Source: Lachnospiraceae bacterium (GTDB taxonomy: Bacteria; Bacillota; Clostridia; Lachnospirales; Lachnospiraceae). From it: DNA of 46,809 nucleotides. The notes beneath the pieces are model-generated. The model had not been told where the DNA came from. It worked only from the letters and a program-made list of their open reading frames with translations, and made no database searches. Location: positions 52,277 through 99,085 of the forward strand of contig JAJQCQ010000052.1 in assembly GCA_021202635.1 (NCBI GenBank), given 5' to 3'. The position numbers were made by a program, and so were the translations under genes. Positions 16,734 to 25,554 of the stretch are shown piece by piece. Each line of letters starts with the position of its first letter. Positions within the stretch are counted from its first letter, which is position 1.

Positions 16734-17795
16734 TCAGTTCATTTCCTGATAGGCCTCCACCTGAATCTGTTCAAACGTACTCATCCTGTGGTAAATCTCC
16801 GCCCCCATATCAATCAGCGGAAACGCGGCGACCGCGCCGCTGCCTTCTCCAAGACACATTCCCGCATCCAGCGCCGGTTCCAAAGCGAGTTCCTTCAGAA
16901 TCCTGCGCGCGGCAGGCTCCTTTGACACATGCGTCGCCAGCATATAATCTCTCGCCGCCGGACACAGCTTCACCGCGAGAAGCGCTCCCACAGAAGAGAT
17001 AAATCCATCAATCAACACCGGAATATGATAGCAGGCTCCGCCCAGGAACAGGCCGACAATCCCGGCAAGGTCAAACCCGCCGACGCAGGAAAGCACCGTG
17101 AGCGGATCCGCCTCGAACAGATTCCAGCGGTCAATCGCCTCCTGGATGACCTGTATTTTTTTATTCAGTCCTTCCGTGGAAAGCCCTGCGCCGCGTCCGG
17201 TCATCTCCACCGCAGGAACATGAAGCAGCGCACTCGCCACCGCGCTGGAGGTCGTCGTATTGCCAATCCCCATTTCTCCGGTCGCGATCAGATCATACCC
17301 CTGCCCCATCAGTTCTCCCGCCAGGGACACACCGACCATCAATGCCTTCACTGCCTCATCGCGGCTCATGGCCGGTTCCTTCGCAAAATTTTTCGTTCCA
17401 TAGGCAATCTTGCGTTTTTCAACACGCGGCGTATCCACCGCCATCCCAATGTCAATCGGGCGGATATCCGCTCCGGCAAGGCAGCACATAATCGCCGCAC
17501 AGGACTGCTCATCGAGGAAATTTTCCGCGACAATCGCCGTCACCTCCTGTCCGGTCTGCGTCACACCCTCTTCCACAACGCCGTTGTCCGCACACATCGG
17601 TACAAGAATCTTTTTCCCGGTACGAATCTCCGGACTATGCTGCGCCGCCGCGATGCGCGCAATCGCATCCTCCATCCACCCAAGGCTGTGGAGCGGCTTA
17701 GCGATGCTGTTCCAGCGTTCCCGGCAGACGGCAGCAGCGTCCGCATCGCCGGTAGTGATGTTTTTCAGGATCTGATAAAACTGTGTTTCTTCCAT
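16734..17795 (-). CDS. cobT: Nicotinate-nucleotide-dimethylbenzimidazole phosphoribosyltransferase
   Basis: A 353-residue CobT, the usual length. It transfers phosphoribose from nicotinate mononucleotide to 5,6-dimethylbenzimidazole or another base to make the lower ligand of cobalamin. Family features are KPLHSLGWMEDAIARIA near the N-terminus, the glycine-rich GEMGIGNTTTSSAV, and the C-terminal LGEGSGAVAAFPLID with the catalytic Glu. The start at 17795 has GGAGG at good spacing; an upstream in-frame ATG lacks one. It is the last B12 gene of the minus-strand region, separated from cbiA by a Fic gene and a phosphoesterase gene. Confidence 0.95.
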   Translation of the reverse strand: MEETQFYQILKNITTGDADAAAVCRERWNSIAKPLHSLGWMEDAIARIAAAQHSPEIRTGKKILVPMCADNGVVEEGVTQTGQEVTAIVAENFLDEQSCAAIMCCLAGADIRPIDIGMAVDTPRVEKRKIAYGTKNFAKEPAMSRDEAVKALMVGVSLAGELMGQGYDLIATGEMGIGNTTTSSAVASALLHVPAVEMTGRGAGLSTEGLNKKIQVIQEAIDRWNLFEADPLTVLSCVGGFDLAGIVGLFLGGACYHIPVLIDGFISSVGALLAVKLCPAARDYMLATHVSKEPAARRILKELALEPALDAGMCLGEGSGAVAAFPLIDMGAEIYHRMSTFEQIQVEAYQEMN

Positions 17796-17860
17796 AATAA
17801 TATGCCTCCGTTTTTGCAGTGCCTTTCTCAAGAGCACATGAAATATATTAACTCATCCTT

Positions 17861-18598
17861 TTACAGAATCCGTTCCGGACAAAAATTCAGGCAATCTCCA
17901 GAGACCAGATGATAAGTTATGCCGTGATATTCACCGCGAATGCTGTCATGAAAGCGACTTTCTCCATGGCAATGAGAATAAACGACATGCTCCGCGCGGT
18001 ATTGTTCGGCCAGGCGCGTAAAAGGACTATCCTGTTCGATCACACTGGTCGGCGGGTAATGCAGAAACATGATAAATTTCTGATATCCGTCAGCAATTGC
18101 TGCGTCAAAAGAACACTGAAGTCTTACAATTTCTCGGTCAATCAGTTTTTTTGCATGTTCTTCTTTTTCCTCATCCCAGCCAACAATTCTTCCCCTGCTA
18201 TCCAGATAAAACGGTCCCTCAAACGTATATCCCTTGGTTCCCACCAAAGCATAATCTTCATAGGCATAATAGTTGTTCTGCAAAAAGGAGAGACGCCCCT
18301 GAAATTCTCTGTTTAACCGCTCCGTCTTCTTCGCATCCCAGAACATATCATGATTGCCCCGCAGAAGTATCTTTCGCCCCGGCAGCGCCTCAATAAACGC
18401 CAGGTCTTCTGCGCACTCTTCTAATTTTCTGCCCCAGGAATGGTCACCGGTTATCACAAGCGTATCCTCCGGACGAATCAGCCTGCTGCAGTTTTTCTGT
18501 ATTTTCTTCTCATGATTTTTCCAAACCCTTCCAAACCGATCCATGGACTTATCTGTCTGAAAAGAAAGATGGAAATCTCCAATCGCATATAATGCCAT
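17861..18598 (-). CDS. Metallophosphoesterase family protein
   Basis: A 245-residue calcineurin-like phosphoesterase with the two-metal motifs in order: GDFH (residues 7-10), GDHSWG, GNHD, FLHYPP and YSHCHG. GDHSWG stands where GDxxD is common. There is no signal peptide, so it acts in the cytoplasm. Substrates of this group include phosphate esters and nucleotides, and nothing here identifies one. The GGAGG ribosome binding site lies ten bases before the ATG. It sits between the Fic gene and cobT on the same strand and has no evident role in B12 synthesis. Confidence 0.85.
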   Translation of the reverse strand: MALYAIGDFHLSFQTDKSMDRFGRVWKNHEKKIQKNCSRLIRPEDTLVITGDHSWGRKLEECAEDLAFIEALPGRKILLRGNHDMFWDAKKTERLNREFQGRLSFLQNNYYAYEDYALVGTKGYTFEGPFYLDSRGRIVGWDEEKEEHAKKLIDREIVRLQCSFDAAIADGYQKFIMFLHYPPTSVIEQDSPFTRLAEQYRAEHVVYSHCHGESRFHDSIRGEYHGITYHLVSGDCLNFCPERIL

Positions 18599-18696
18599 TA
18601 TTTAAGTCCTCCAGTTAAACCTGCAGATACAGGCAACACGGAGGGCTGTGATCCTGCATTTTTTCATTTTACTCAACCCTCCACATCCGTTTCCAT

Positions 18697-19488
18697 TCAT
18701 TCTTCATACTCTATCCGAAAATAATCAAGATACCGTTTGAAGCGATCCTGCGCCGTCAGACAGGTATCTCTGAGAAACCCTTTCTCCGTCTGCCATGCAG
18801 ATAATCCACGGTAATAAAACATCTTCAGATCATCCTCAATAATAAAAGGAACTATGTTATTCCGCAGGCATTCTTTGAACATAATTAATCGTCCAACTCG
18901 GCCATTTCCGTCCTGAAAAGGGTGAATGCTTTCAAACCTGTAATGAAAATCCAGTATTTCTTCAAAGCTTCGAGCTGCGGATAAATTGTAATCGTCCAGC
19001 AGCCTCTTCATTTTCGCAGGAACCTCTTCCGGAGCAGCCGTTTCTTTTCCTCCCACTTCGTTAGGCATTTTCTTGTAATTACCGACAGCAAACCAGTCCT
19101 TACGGCTGTCGCTGGTTCCGGTTTTGAGAATCAAATGCAGTTGCCTGATCAGCTTCTCTGATACCTGTACATGGGCCTGATCGATAATCAGATCTATACA
19201 GCGAAAATGGTTTGTCGTTTCCAGAATATCGTCCACATTCATTCCATCCGAATCCGTGCAGATCGTATTTGTCTCGTAAATATATCGTGTCTGATCGTGC
19301 GTAAGCCTGCTTCCTTCCATGTGATTGGAATTATAAGTCAGTTCAATCTGAACCTTATGATAAATACCGCCCTTCGCCCTGCTCTGCTTTTCGTCTTTTA
19401 AAAACGCAAGCAGCGTTTTCGGTTCTTCCTTATATGCATTCTTTCGTGCTGGTTTTACAGCCATCTCGGCTTCCGGAAAATTCTTCAT
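18697..19488 (-). CDS. Fic-domain protein, class II (N-terminal inhibitory helix)
   Basis: A 263-residue Fic protein. Fic enzymes usually transfer AMP from ATP to hydroxyl side chains of target proteins. The catalytic motif is complete: HPFQDGNGRVGR at residues 189-200, with the catalytic His189. SNHMEG at residues 54-59 matches the S/TxxxE(G/N) inhibitory motif, and its N-terminal position makes this a class II, self-inhibited Fic. No separate antitoxin gene is adjacent, as expected when the inhibitor is built in. The target is unknown. GAAGGGA precedes the ATG at 19488; an ATG eight codons later is possible. The downstream gap holds GGAGGG and CCCTCC arms that might form a terminator. Confidence 0.88.
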   Translation of the reverse strand: MKNFPEAEMAVKPARKNAYKEEPKTLLAFLKDEKQSRAKGGIYHKVQIELTYNSNHMEGSRLTHDQTRYIYETNTICTDSDGMNVDDILETTNHFRCIDLIIDQAHVQVSEKLIRQLHLILKTGTSDSRKDWFAVGNYKKMPNEVGGKETAAPEEVPAKMKRLLDDYNLSAARSFEEILDFHYRFESIHPFQDGNGRVGRLIMFKECLRNNIVPFIIEDDLKMFYYRGLSAWQTEKGFLRDTCLTAQDRFKRYLDYFRIEYEE

Positions 19489-19529
19489 ATGATATTCCCT
19501 TCGAAAAGTATAGATAGATCACCCAACAA

Positions 19530-21089
19530 TTAGCCGACATTCCAGGAATACGCTTTGACACTATACAAAAACCGCGCCGCAAATTCCGGATTCGACCAGT
19601 AATACAGATGCGGATATCCCGCCGCACTGTGATCTGTAACGTGCATACAGTTCCATGTGCGCTTTCCATTCGGTTTTGCTGCCACATAAGCGTCACCAGG
19701 ATCTGTGCTGTCAAAATAGTGAAATTCATGGGCACGGATCGTCTCACCTGAATAAAGGAATCCTGGCACTGAATATGTTTTTATTCTCATATCCTCATTT
19801 GAATCCATCTGTTCTTGTTTTTCTCCGCACTCTGCCGCACTGAGACTGAGGCTGATATAACCGAACCGTCCCAGCTTTTTCGTTCGGTACGATTGCCCCT
19901 GAATGCATCCGCACATCGGCCAGGCTTTACCGTCCATGTCTTCCATTGTCTCATGCAGATACATGAATCCGCCGCATTCGGCTAAATACGGCAACCCATC
20001 CGCAATCGCTGCGCGGATGGACTGCAGCATGGATCTGTTTCCTGAGAGATGCCTGGCGTAAAGCTCCGGATAGCCGCCACCCAGAATAAGCCCGCCAATC
20101 TGTTCCGGAAGTGCAGTGTCTTTTAATGGAGAAAAGGGAACAAGCGTGGCTCCGAGCAGTTTCAAAAGCTCCAGATTATCCTGATAATAAAAGCAAAACG
20201 CTTCATCCCGCGCCACTGCAATACGTGCCCTTGAGTATTCCGATCTAGCATCATGCTTTTTCTGGAAAACAATTCCATCCATACGGGAAGCTTCCTTATC
20301 GCTTTCTGCGATATTCTCGGATGATTTCTGGCCTTCCACACACACACGTACACACTCTGGCAGTACAAGCTCTTCATCCGCAAAATCTGACGCTTCCTGC
20401 GCAAGCGCAATGATCCCGTCCAGATCCAGACACTGCTCCAGTTCCTCTCCCAGTCTCGCCAGACGGACTTTCAGATCCGCAATTTCTCCGGGTGTTACCA
20501 GGCCGAGATGCCGGCTCTCCACCGCGGCGTCATCCAGACGCGGCACATAGCCATACACCCGCACACCAGTCTGTTTCTCGATTTCCTCTTTTAACAAAAG
20601 GCAGGTCATTTTGGTCGTCTGATTGAGAATCACGCCCCGAATTACCTCGCGGCCGTATTGCTTCTGATAATTCAGGTAGCCCTGGATCAACGGAATCACT
20701 GACAGGCTCATGCCGCGCGCATTCACAACCAGGATCACCGGCGTATCCGTCACCGCCGCCAGATCATAGGAGGATGCTTTTTCGGAAATCCCGCCAAGCC
20801 CGTCATAGAATCCCATGACGCCCTCCAGAACCGAAATTTCCGCATTTTTCGCCGTTTTCGCAAACAGATAACGCGTGAGCAGCGGCTCCGTAAAAAAGGT
20901 ATCCAGATTTCTCGATGGCGTACCGATCACCCGTGAATGAAACATAGGGTCAATGTAATCCGGTCCGCACTTAAAAGAGGCCGGATTCAGTCCGCGTCTG
21001 CAGAACGCCTCCAGAATTCCGCAGGTAATCATTGTTTTTCCGCTGCCGCTGGAAGGTGCGGCAAGCATAATTCTTGGCAGATGCTGCAT
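19530..21089 (-). CDS. cbiA: Cobyrinate a,c-diamide synthase
   Basis: A 519-residue CbiA, which amidates the a and c side chains of (cobalt-)cobyrinate using glutamine and ATP. The dethiobiotin-synthetase-like N-terminal domain has APSSGSGKTMIT at 11-22 and KCGPDYIDPMFH. The C-terminal class I glutaminase has LILGGGYPELYA and nucleophile Cys372 in AECGGFMYL. The protein is about 60 residues longer than usual; the extra length lies mainly at about 243-287, a charged segment between the two domains. The start has AAGAGG upstream. The three-gene cassette at 21100-22369 lies just upstream on the same strand, only ten bases away. Confidence 0.94.
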   Translation of the reverse strand: MQHLPRIMLAAPSSGSGKTMITCGILEAFCRRGLNPASFKCGPDYIDPMFHSRVIGTPSRNLDTFFTEPLLTRYLFAKTAKNAEISVLEGVMGFYDGLGGISEKASSYDLAAVTDTPVILVVNARGMSLSVIPLIQGYLNYQKQYGREVIRGVILNQTTKMTCLLLKEEIEKQTGVRVYGYVPRLDDAAVESRHLGLVTPGEIADLKVRLARLGEELEQCLDLDGIIALAQEASDFADEELVLPECVRVCVEGQKSSENIAESDKEASRMDGIVFQKKHDARSEYSRARIAVARDEAFCFYYQDNLELLKLLGATLVPFSPLKDTALPEQIGGLILGGGYPELYARHLSGNRSMLQSIRAAIADGLPYLAECGGFMYLHETMEDMDGKAWPMCGCIQGQSYRTKKLGRFGYISLSLSAAECGEKQEQMDSNEDMRIKTYSVPGFLYSGETIRAHEFHYFDSTDPGDAYVAAKPNGKRTWNCMHVTDHSAAGYPHLYYWSNPEFAARFLYSVKAYSWNVG

Positions 21090-21099
21090 GGCTTACCTC

Positions 21100-21531
21100 T
21101 TACGTTTCCTGAACCAAATCTGTATCATAAGATTTCACGACTCGTGTATTTTTTGCCAGATATTTACTTTGCCCGTTTGTCAAAAGGATTTTGGTCTCTG
21201 AGCCTTTGAGCAATGCGTGGTAAGGGTTGATATTCTCGACGGGGGTTGGTTCAATCACCACTTCCTTATCCTGACACGTTTTTGCAGAAACCGAAAGTAA
21301 CGCAACCAATTTATACTCGCCATCAGGATTCTGCAGCAACATCTCCTGATTATAATACTTATGAAGTTCCTCTTCTTTTTGGATAATAGCGTCTAGATCC
21401 CGACCATCGTCTATATCTACTGAAACCCCCTGACTGTCTTTGTAAATAGCCGAGGAAATTGTTCCATCTTCTTTCACGTATAACAAAGGCTTATTCCGCA
21501 TTCTGCGATATAAGTCATTTATCTTCATCAT
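21100..21531 (-). CDS. Uncharacterised protein, third gene of the DUF3467 cassette
   Basis: A 143-residue cytoplasmic protein that I cannot name. The N-terminus (INDLYRRMRNKPLLY) is basic, followed by SSAIYKDSQGVSVDI and a helical region. The section LVALLSVSAKTCQDKEVVIEPTPVENINPYHALLKG is a pattern I associate with a family of small unknown bacterial proteins of the form SSAxF...GxSVD...NPxHA. That association is from memory and not verified. Its start overlaps the end of the 198-residue gene by 17 bases, so the two are coupled. It ends ten bases before cbiA. Lower GC than the cobalamin genes suggests acquisition. Confidence 0.7.
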   Translation of the reverse strand: MMKINDLYRRMRNKPLLYVKEDGTISSAIYKDSQGVSVDIDDGRDLDAIIQKEEELHKYYNQEMLLQNPDGEYKLVALLSVSAKTCQDKEVVIEPTPVENINPYHALLKGSETKILLTNGQSKYLAKNTRVVKSYDTDLVQET

Positions 21532-22111
21532 AAAAATCCCTCACCAATTTTTCCATAACCTGATATTCCTGCCTGGCTCCATAAATAGATTCCTCGAACT
21601 CCTCACCGTTGCTATTCGTTAAGTAGACATCAACATGATCTGGGTAAACATTAAACTCCAGATATTCTCCGCTGTTTTTCTCGTATTCCATCTGAATACT
21701 TCCAGCTGCGGTTGGAAAAACCTCAGGCTGAAAAGGCAGTTTTCGTATGATAGAAACACATTTCTTTATGTGTTCCCCAGAAAATCGGGCCGCCCCATTT
21801 TCATTCCAATTGTCAGGAAGCATACTGAGTTTATATAATTTAGAGCAATTCCTGTTTTGTGCCTGATCTGAAAGCTGCTTTTCTCCTTTATAAGATAATT
21901 CAACTATGCTAATATTAAGACTATAACTATCCCCAACTGATGAGAAAGAAGGATCCGTAAATTCCATCGGTGAACACAATGGTTCACATCTATCTGCAAT
22001 ACCAGCATACACTTCCGCCAGTTCATTTACATGAAAAGATGAAGTCGGTGTGCTGGCTAAACAAGGAGATTTGTCTGCTAAATCCGGGCAGTTTAATGTC
22101 TTATTCTTCAT
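21515..22111 (-). CDS. Uncharacterised protein, second gene of the DUF3467 cassette
   Basis: A 198-residue protein with no signal peptide or membrane segment. The N-terminal third looks disordered. The C-terminal part has LPDNWNENGAARFSGEHI, then FPTAAGSIQMEYEKNSGEYLEFNVYPDHVDVYL. This resembles a widespread unnamed group in which a W(D/N)xxGA segment is followed by PTxxGxIQxEW and a short beta hairpin. I know no function for it. AGGAGATG inside the end of the DUF3467 gene is its ribosome binding site, and its own end overlaps the next start, so the three genes are tightly coupled. Confidence 0.72.
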   Translation of the reverse strand: MKNKTLNCPDLADKSPCLASTPTSSFHVNELAEVYAGIADRCEPLCSPMEFTDPSFSSVGDSYSLNISIVELSYKGEKQLSDQAQNRNCSKLYKLSMLPDNWNENGAARFSGEHIKKCVSIIRKLPFQPEVFPTAAGSIQMEYEKNSGEYLEFNVYPDHVDVYLTNSNGEEFEESIYGARQEYQVMEKLVRDFYDEDK

Positions 22112-22117
22112 GGATAA

Positions 22118-22369
22118 TCATCTCCTGATTTCTGGAATTTCTCCAAACTGTTGTTCGTAATTCTGAATATTATTCTGCAAAAGCAGAGAAAAAGCTTTGG
22201 CCATTTGCGGACTCATACGTATCCGTGCTACTTCCTCCGTTATTGTTTTCTGTTCCTCATCCTCACTAATAATATTATCTTTTTTAAATGACAGGCAAAA
22301 ATCAAAAAAAGTATTTACAACTGTCAGCGAATTCGCATAGACTTCCTTTACATTTACATTTTCTTCCAT
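22118..22369 (-). CDS. DUF3467 family protein
   Basis: An 83-residue protein fitting DUF3467. It has an opening strand with YANSLTVVNTFFDFCLSF, an acidic loop, then VARIRMSPQMAKAFSLLLQNNIQNYEQQFGEI, a helix starting with the family's MSPQxAK motif. Its function is unknown. It leads a three-gene unit with its own sigma-A promoter. GGAGGTG lies seven bases before the ATG, and its last codons contain the ribosome binding site of the next gene. The tight coupling suggests the products act together. Confidence 0.8.
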   Translation of the reverse strand: MEENVNVKEVYANSLTVVNTFFDFCLSFKKDNIISEDEEQKTITEEVARIRMSPQMAKAFSLLLQNNIQNYEQQFGEIPEIRR

Positions 22370-22419
22370 AAATTTACACCTCCGAACTTTTCATTCTGTT
22401 TTTCAATATTTATGCACAT

Positions 22420-22449
22420 ATTATATACTGTAGGTTTTTAAAAGCGCAA
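22420..22449 (-). promoter_or_regulatory. Predicted promoter of the DUF3467 cassette
   Basis: On the minus strand, TTGCGC (22444-22449), an 18-base spacer and a perfect TATAAT (22420-22425), about 50 bases before the DUF3467 start. It lies directly after the stop of the cbiJ-cbiE-cbiT gene, so the cassette can be transcribed independently. Confidence 0.55.
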
Positions 22450-22459
22450 GCCTTTTCGG

Positions 22460-24652
22460 CTAAAAAATCTCTCTGATTTCTTCCCCGCCAAAGGATACAA
22501 TATAAATCGGGTTGAGCGAAGACATCATGTGGTAACGCCCAAGCCTGCGGGATTTTGCCACGGAAACCTGGACAATATCTGCATCTTTGATTCCAAGGTC
22601 ATTGACCAGATTCGTCACCTCCGCAATGCTTTCCAGCGCAACCGTATTGATCACAACACGAACGGAGGGATTCATCTCCAGCAGGGACGCTACGATCTCC
22701 CGCATATTTCCGGAGCTTCCCCCGATAAAGGCATGGGTCGGCGCTGGAAGCTCTTCCATAGCTTCCGGGGCAGTTCCACTGATCGGGATGAGGTTGGACA
22801 AATGGAAGCGGGCAGTATTTTGTTGAATCAGCTCCACCGCTCTTTGCTCACGCTCGATCGCGTAAACCCTTCCCTCCGTGCAAAGCCGCGCACACTCTAC
22901 AGATACCGAGCCAGTGCCTGCTCCCACATCGTACACCACCGAATCTTCCCGCAGGCGGAGCTTTGCCACCGAAAGCGCCCGGATTTCCTCTTTTGTCATA
23001 GGCACCTTTTCCCATCGTTCAAAAGCGTCGTCCGGAATTCCCGGCGTAATCACCTGCCCTGCATGCGGATTCTCCAGCAGCATAATATGCGGGCCCGCTG
23101 CTTCACAGGCAATGAAACCCTCCGGGCGCCCGGCCTGTATTCTTTCATCCGGATAAGAAAGATTCGAGCCAACCGTCACCCGCACCTCCGAATCGATTCC
23201 GTCAAGCACCAGGTCATGGCAGATCTGTCCCACTTCTTTCGCGCCGCTGACAAGAAGAATGATTTTCGGGTACTTTCTGACATAATTTACAAGTGGAATT
23301 TCTTTTCCATGCGCGCTCAAAAGCTTCGCATCCTGCCAGGAAGTCGGAATCTTTGACGCAAAATACACCACCGAAGAAATTCCGCAGTAATAACGTACCT
23401 GTTCCGCCGGAAAGGTTTCCGCAACCTGGCGCGCTCCGCTGTAAAACCCGACGTCCCCCGACATCAGGATTGCCACACGCTCAACTTGCGGATGCGCTTC
23501 CAGCCAGGACGCGATCTTCCTGGCATTGTATTCTGGAATCAAAAGCGGTGTTTTTGGGCTTTTCTCCGTCCCGGCTACTCCCTCTGGCCGCTTTGACAAG
23601 GTACTGATTTCTTCCGATTCGCAAAGCAGCAGCCTCGCACATTCCAGAATTCGTGCTGCACCAAAGATCACTTCGGCCTCGCGGATTGCGCGGGCAGCCT
23701 CGCGTGTGAGAGTATCCGGCGTCCCCATGCCGATGCCAATGCAGCTGATGCGGCGCTCGTCCCTGCGTTTTGAAAAAATAAATTGTCTTCTGAATTCATC
23801 CCCCGATATCAGCGCATCCAGCCGCTCTTTCACTTCTTCCCATCCGCTTCCCGTCTCTTTCGGCCTGCGAATAATGACCGGCGTGACCTGACACTGCCGG
23901 GCCGCCTCGATCTTTTCCGGAAAACCGCCGGTCGCTCCGGTCTCTTTTGTAACCAGAAACGAGGAACCTGCCTGACGAAGCATCGCTGCATTTATATCCG
24001 CAGAAAACGGTCCCTGCATGGCGCAGATCTGCTTTCCCTCCAGGCCGAGCGCCCGGCAGGAAGAAACCACCTCCGCAGATGGAAGAACCCGCGCGAAGAT
24101 ACGACTTTTATCTGAAATCGCTTCAGTAAAGACATGCAATTCCTTGCTGCCCGTAGTCAGAAAAATTCCGCCCTGCCGCGTTTCCAGATAATCTGCCGCT
24201 TCTCTGGCAGAGTCTGCGTATACTGCTCCTGCGATTTCCCCGGCATTTTCACACGCAGATCGGGTGCTGGCTGCTTCTCCAAACGCTTCTTTGTTCAAGT
24301 GCTCATCCTGATTCTGTGTGCGCAGATACCGCAGATATTGCACATCTTCTCTCCGGCAGGCCTCCTGAATGTTTTTTGAAACCTCTACCGCATACGGATG
24401 CGTCGCATCCACAACCAGCGCATACTGTCCGTCCCGCAAAAATACCCGCATCTGTTCCATATCCAGCCTGCCCTGATGAATGTGGCGCTCCGGCTGCGGT
24501 CGAAGCACTTCTTCTCCGTATTCCGTTGCCACACTGACGGTATGCGCTACATGTTTTTCGCAGAGATAATCCGATACCTGACGTCCCTCAGCCGTGCCGC
24601 CAAAAATCAGTAAATGAAAAGAATAATCCCCCTGTTTTCTTATATCCGGCAT
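22460..24652 (-). CDS. Triple fusion: precorrin-6A reductase (CbiJ), C5-methyltransferase (CbiE) and C15-methyltransferase/decarboxylase (CbiT)
   Basis: A 730-residue fusion of three consecutive steps of corrin synthesis. Residues 12-285 are CbiJ/CobK (LLIFGGTAEGR, LVVDATHPYA, FLVTKETGATGG). Residues 301-530 are CbiE, a tetrapyrrole methylase (CIGIGMGTPDTLT, AILMSGDVGFYSGA, LLSAHGKE). Residues 545-725 are CbiT, a Rossmann methyltransferase (VYDVGAGTGSVSVECARL, then AFIGGSSGNMREI). The three activities reduce cobalt-precorrin-6A and methylate C5 and C15 with loss of the C12 acetate carbon, so the product is channelled within one chain. CbiE-CbiT fusions (CobL) are common and the addition of CbiJ is rarer. 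A short linker at 286-300 is basic. The ATG at 24652 follows GGGGGTCGAAG. Confidence 0.93.
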   Translation of the reverse strand: MPDIRKQGDYSFHLLIFGGTAEGRQVSDYLCEKHVAHTVSVATEYGEEVLRPQPERHIHQGRLDMEQMRVFLRDGQYALVVDATHPYAVEVSKNIQEACRREDVQYLRYLRTQNQDEHLNKEAFGEAASTRSACENAGEIAGAVYADSAREAADYLETRQGGIFLTTGSKELHVFTEAISDKSRIFARVLPSAEVVSSCRALGLEGKQICAMQGPFSADINAAMLRQAGSSFLVTKETGATGGFPEKIEAARQCQVTPVIIRRPKETGSGWEEVKERLDALISGDEFRRQFIFSKRRDERRISCIGIGMGTPDTLTREAARAIREAEVIFGAARILECARLLLCESEEISTLSKRPEGVAGTEKSPKTPLLIPEYNARKIASWLEAHPQVERVAILMSGDVGFYSGARQVAETFPAEQVRYYCGISSVVYFASKIPTSWQDAKLLSAHGKEIPLVNYVRKYPKIILLVSGAKEVGQICHDLVLDGIDSEVRVTVGSNLSYPDERIQAGRPEGFIACEAAGPHIMLLENPHAGQVITPGIPDDAFERWEKVPMTKEEIRALSVAKLRLREDSVVYDVGAGTGSVSVECARLCTEGRVYAIEREQRAVELIQQNTARFHLSNLIPISGTAPEAMEELPAPTHAFIGGSSGNMREIVASLLEMNPSVRVVINTVALESIAEVTNLVNDLGIKDADIVQVSVAKSRRLGRYHMMSSLNPIYIVSFGGEEIREIF

Positions 24653-24740
24653 CTTCGACCCCCCATTTCACTTTCTGCAAACAGTCACTGTTTTCCGATC
24701 AAATCTTGTTTGCCCATAGTCAATAGAAACGATCCCCAGC

Positions 24741-25457
24741 CTACGCCAGCGCGCCCCACACCGCCGCAATCAATATCGTCGGCAGCATATTTGCAACCTT
24801 CAGTTTGTTTTCCCAGATCAGATTCACTCCCACGCAAAAAATCAGCATAGACCCTGTCAGCGAAATCGCATTCAGCGTCCCCTCGGTCATGAGCGGGGCA
24901 AGGACGCTGGCCAGAATTGTGATCGTTCCCTGAAATATACCAACCGGTATCGCGGAAAAAATACAGCCCTTTCCCAGAGACGCCACCATAATCATGATAA
25001 TCAGAAAGTCCAGAATCGCTTTCATCATCAGCGTGGTCGGGTCCCCCGTCATACCATCCTGGATGGAACCGACGATCGCCATAGCTCCGATGCAAACGGT
25101 AAAGGAAGCGGTCACAAACGCATTGACAAACGAATTATCTCCGCCATTGCCGCTTTTTTGCTTCAGCCATTCCCCAAAGCGCTCAATCGCCTGCTCGATA
25201 TTCAAAGCCTCGCCGATCAGAGAGCCGAGCGCAAAGCTCACGATGATCATGAGAGAGCCCTGTGAACCCAACCCGCCATCCGTGATCGTCAGCATTTTTT
25301 CAAGTGCGCCGCCGATCCCGATGAACATCGTGCAAAGTCCGGTGGCCTTCATCAGCGTCTCCTGCAGGCGGTCATTCATCAGTTTTTTTCCGGCCAGGCC
25401 GATCAGACCGCCCGCCACGATCGCCGCCACATTTATCAGTGTTCCTGTACCTGTCAT
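24741..25457 (-). CDS. DUF554 family membrane protein
   Basis: A 238-residue integral membrane protein of the DUF554 (YqgA/YdfK) family. It starts GTGTLINVAAIVAGGLIGLAGKKLM and has about six to seven hydrophobic segments with GxxxG-like repeats, typical for length and composition. The role is not established; a small-molecule transport or channel role is often assumed. It lies between the cbiJ-cbiE-cbiT gene and a large membrane protein on the same strand. Nothing in the sequence ties it to cobalt or B12, though the position makes that possible. Confidence 0.85.
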   Translation of the reverse strand: MTGTGTLINVAAIVAGGLIGLAGKKLMNDRLQETLMKATGLCTMFIGIGGALEKMLTITDGGLGSQGSLMIIVSFALGSLIGEALNIEQAIERFGEWLKQKSGNGGDNSFVNAFVTASFTVCIGAMAIVGSIQDGMTGDPTTLMMKAILDFLIIMIMVASLGKGCIFSAIPVGIFQGTITILASVLAPLMTEGTLNAISLTGSMLIFCVGVNLIWENKLKVANMLPTILIAAVWGALA

Positions 25458-25554
25458 TGTATCTTCTTTCCAACTCCGGATAAATCGATTTCTTAATTTT
25501 GATCCTTTCGGGCATAGACACCCGGATTCTCATTTGAGCTCCCCATCTTGCCTT

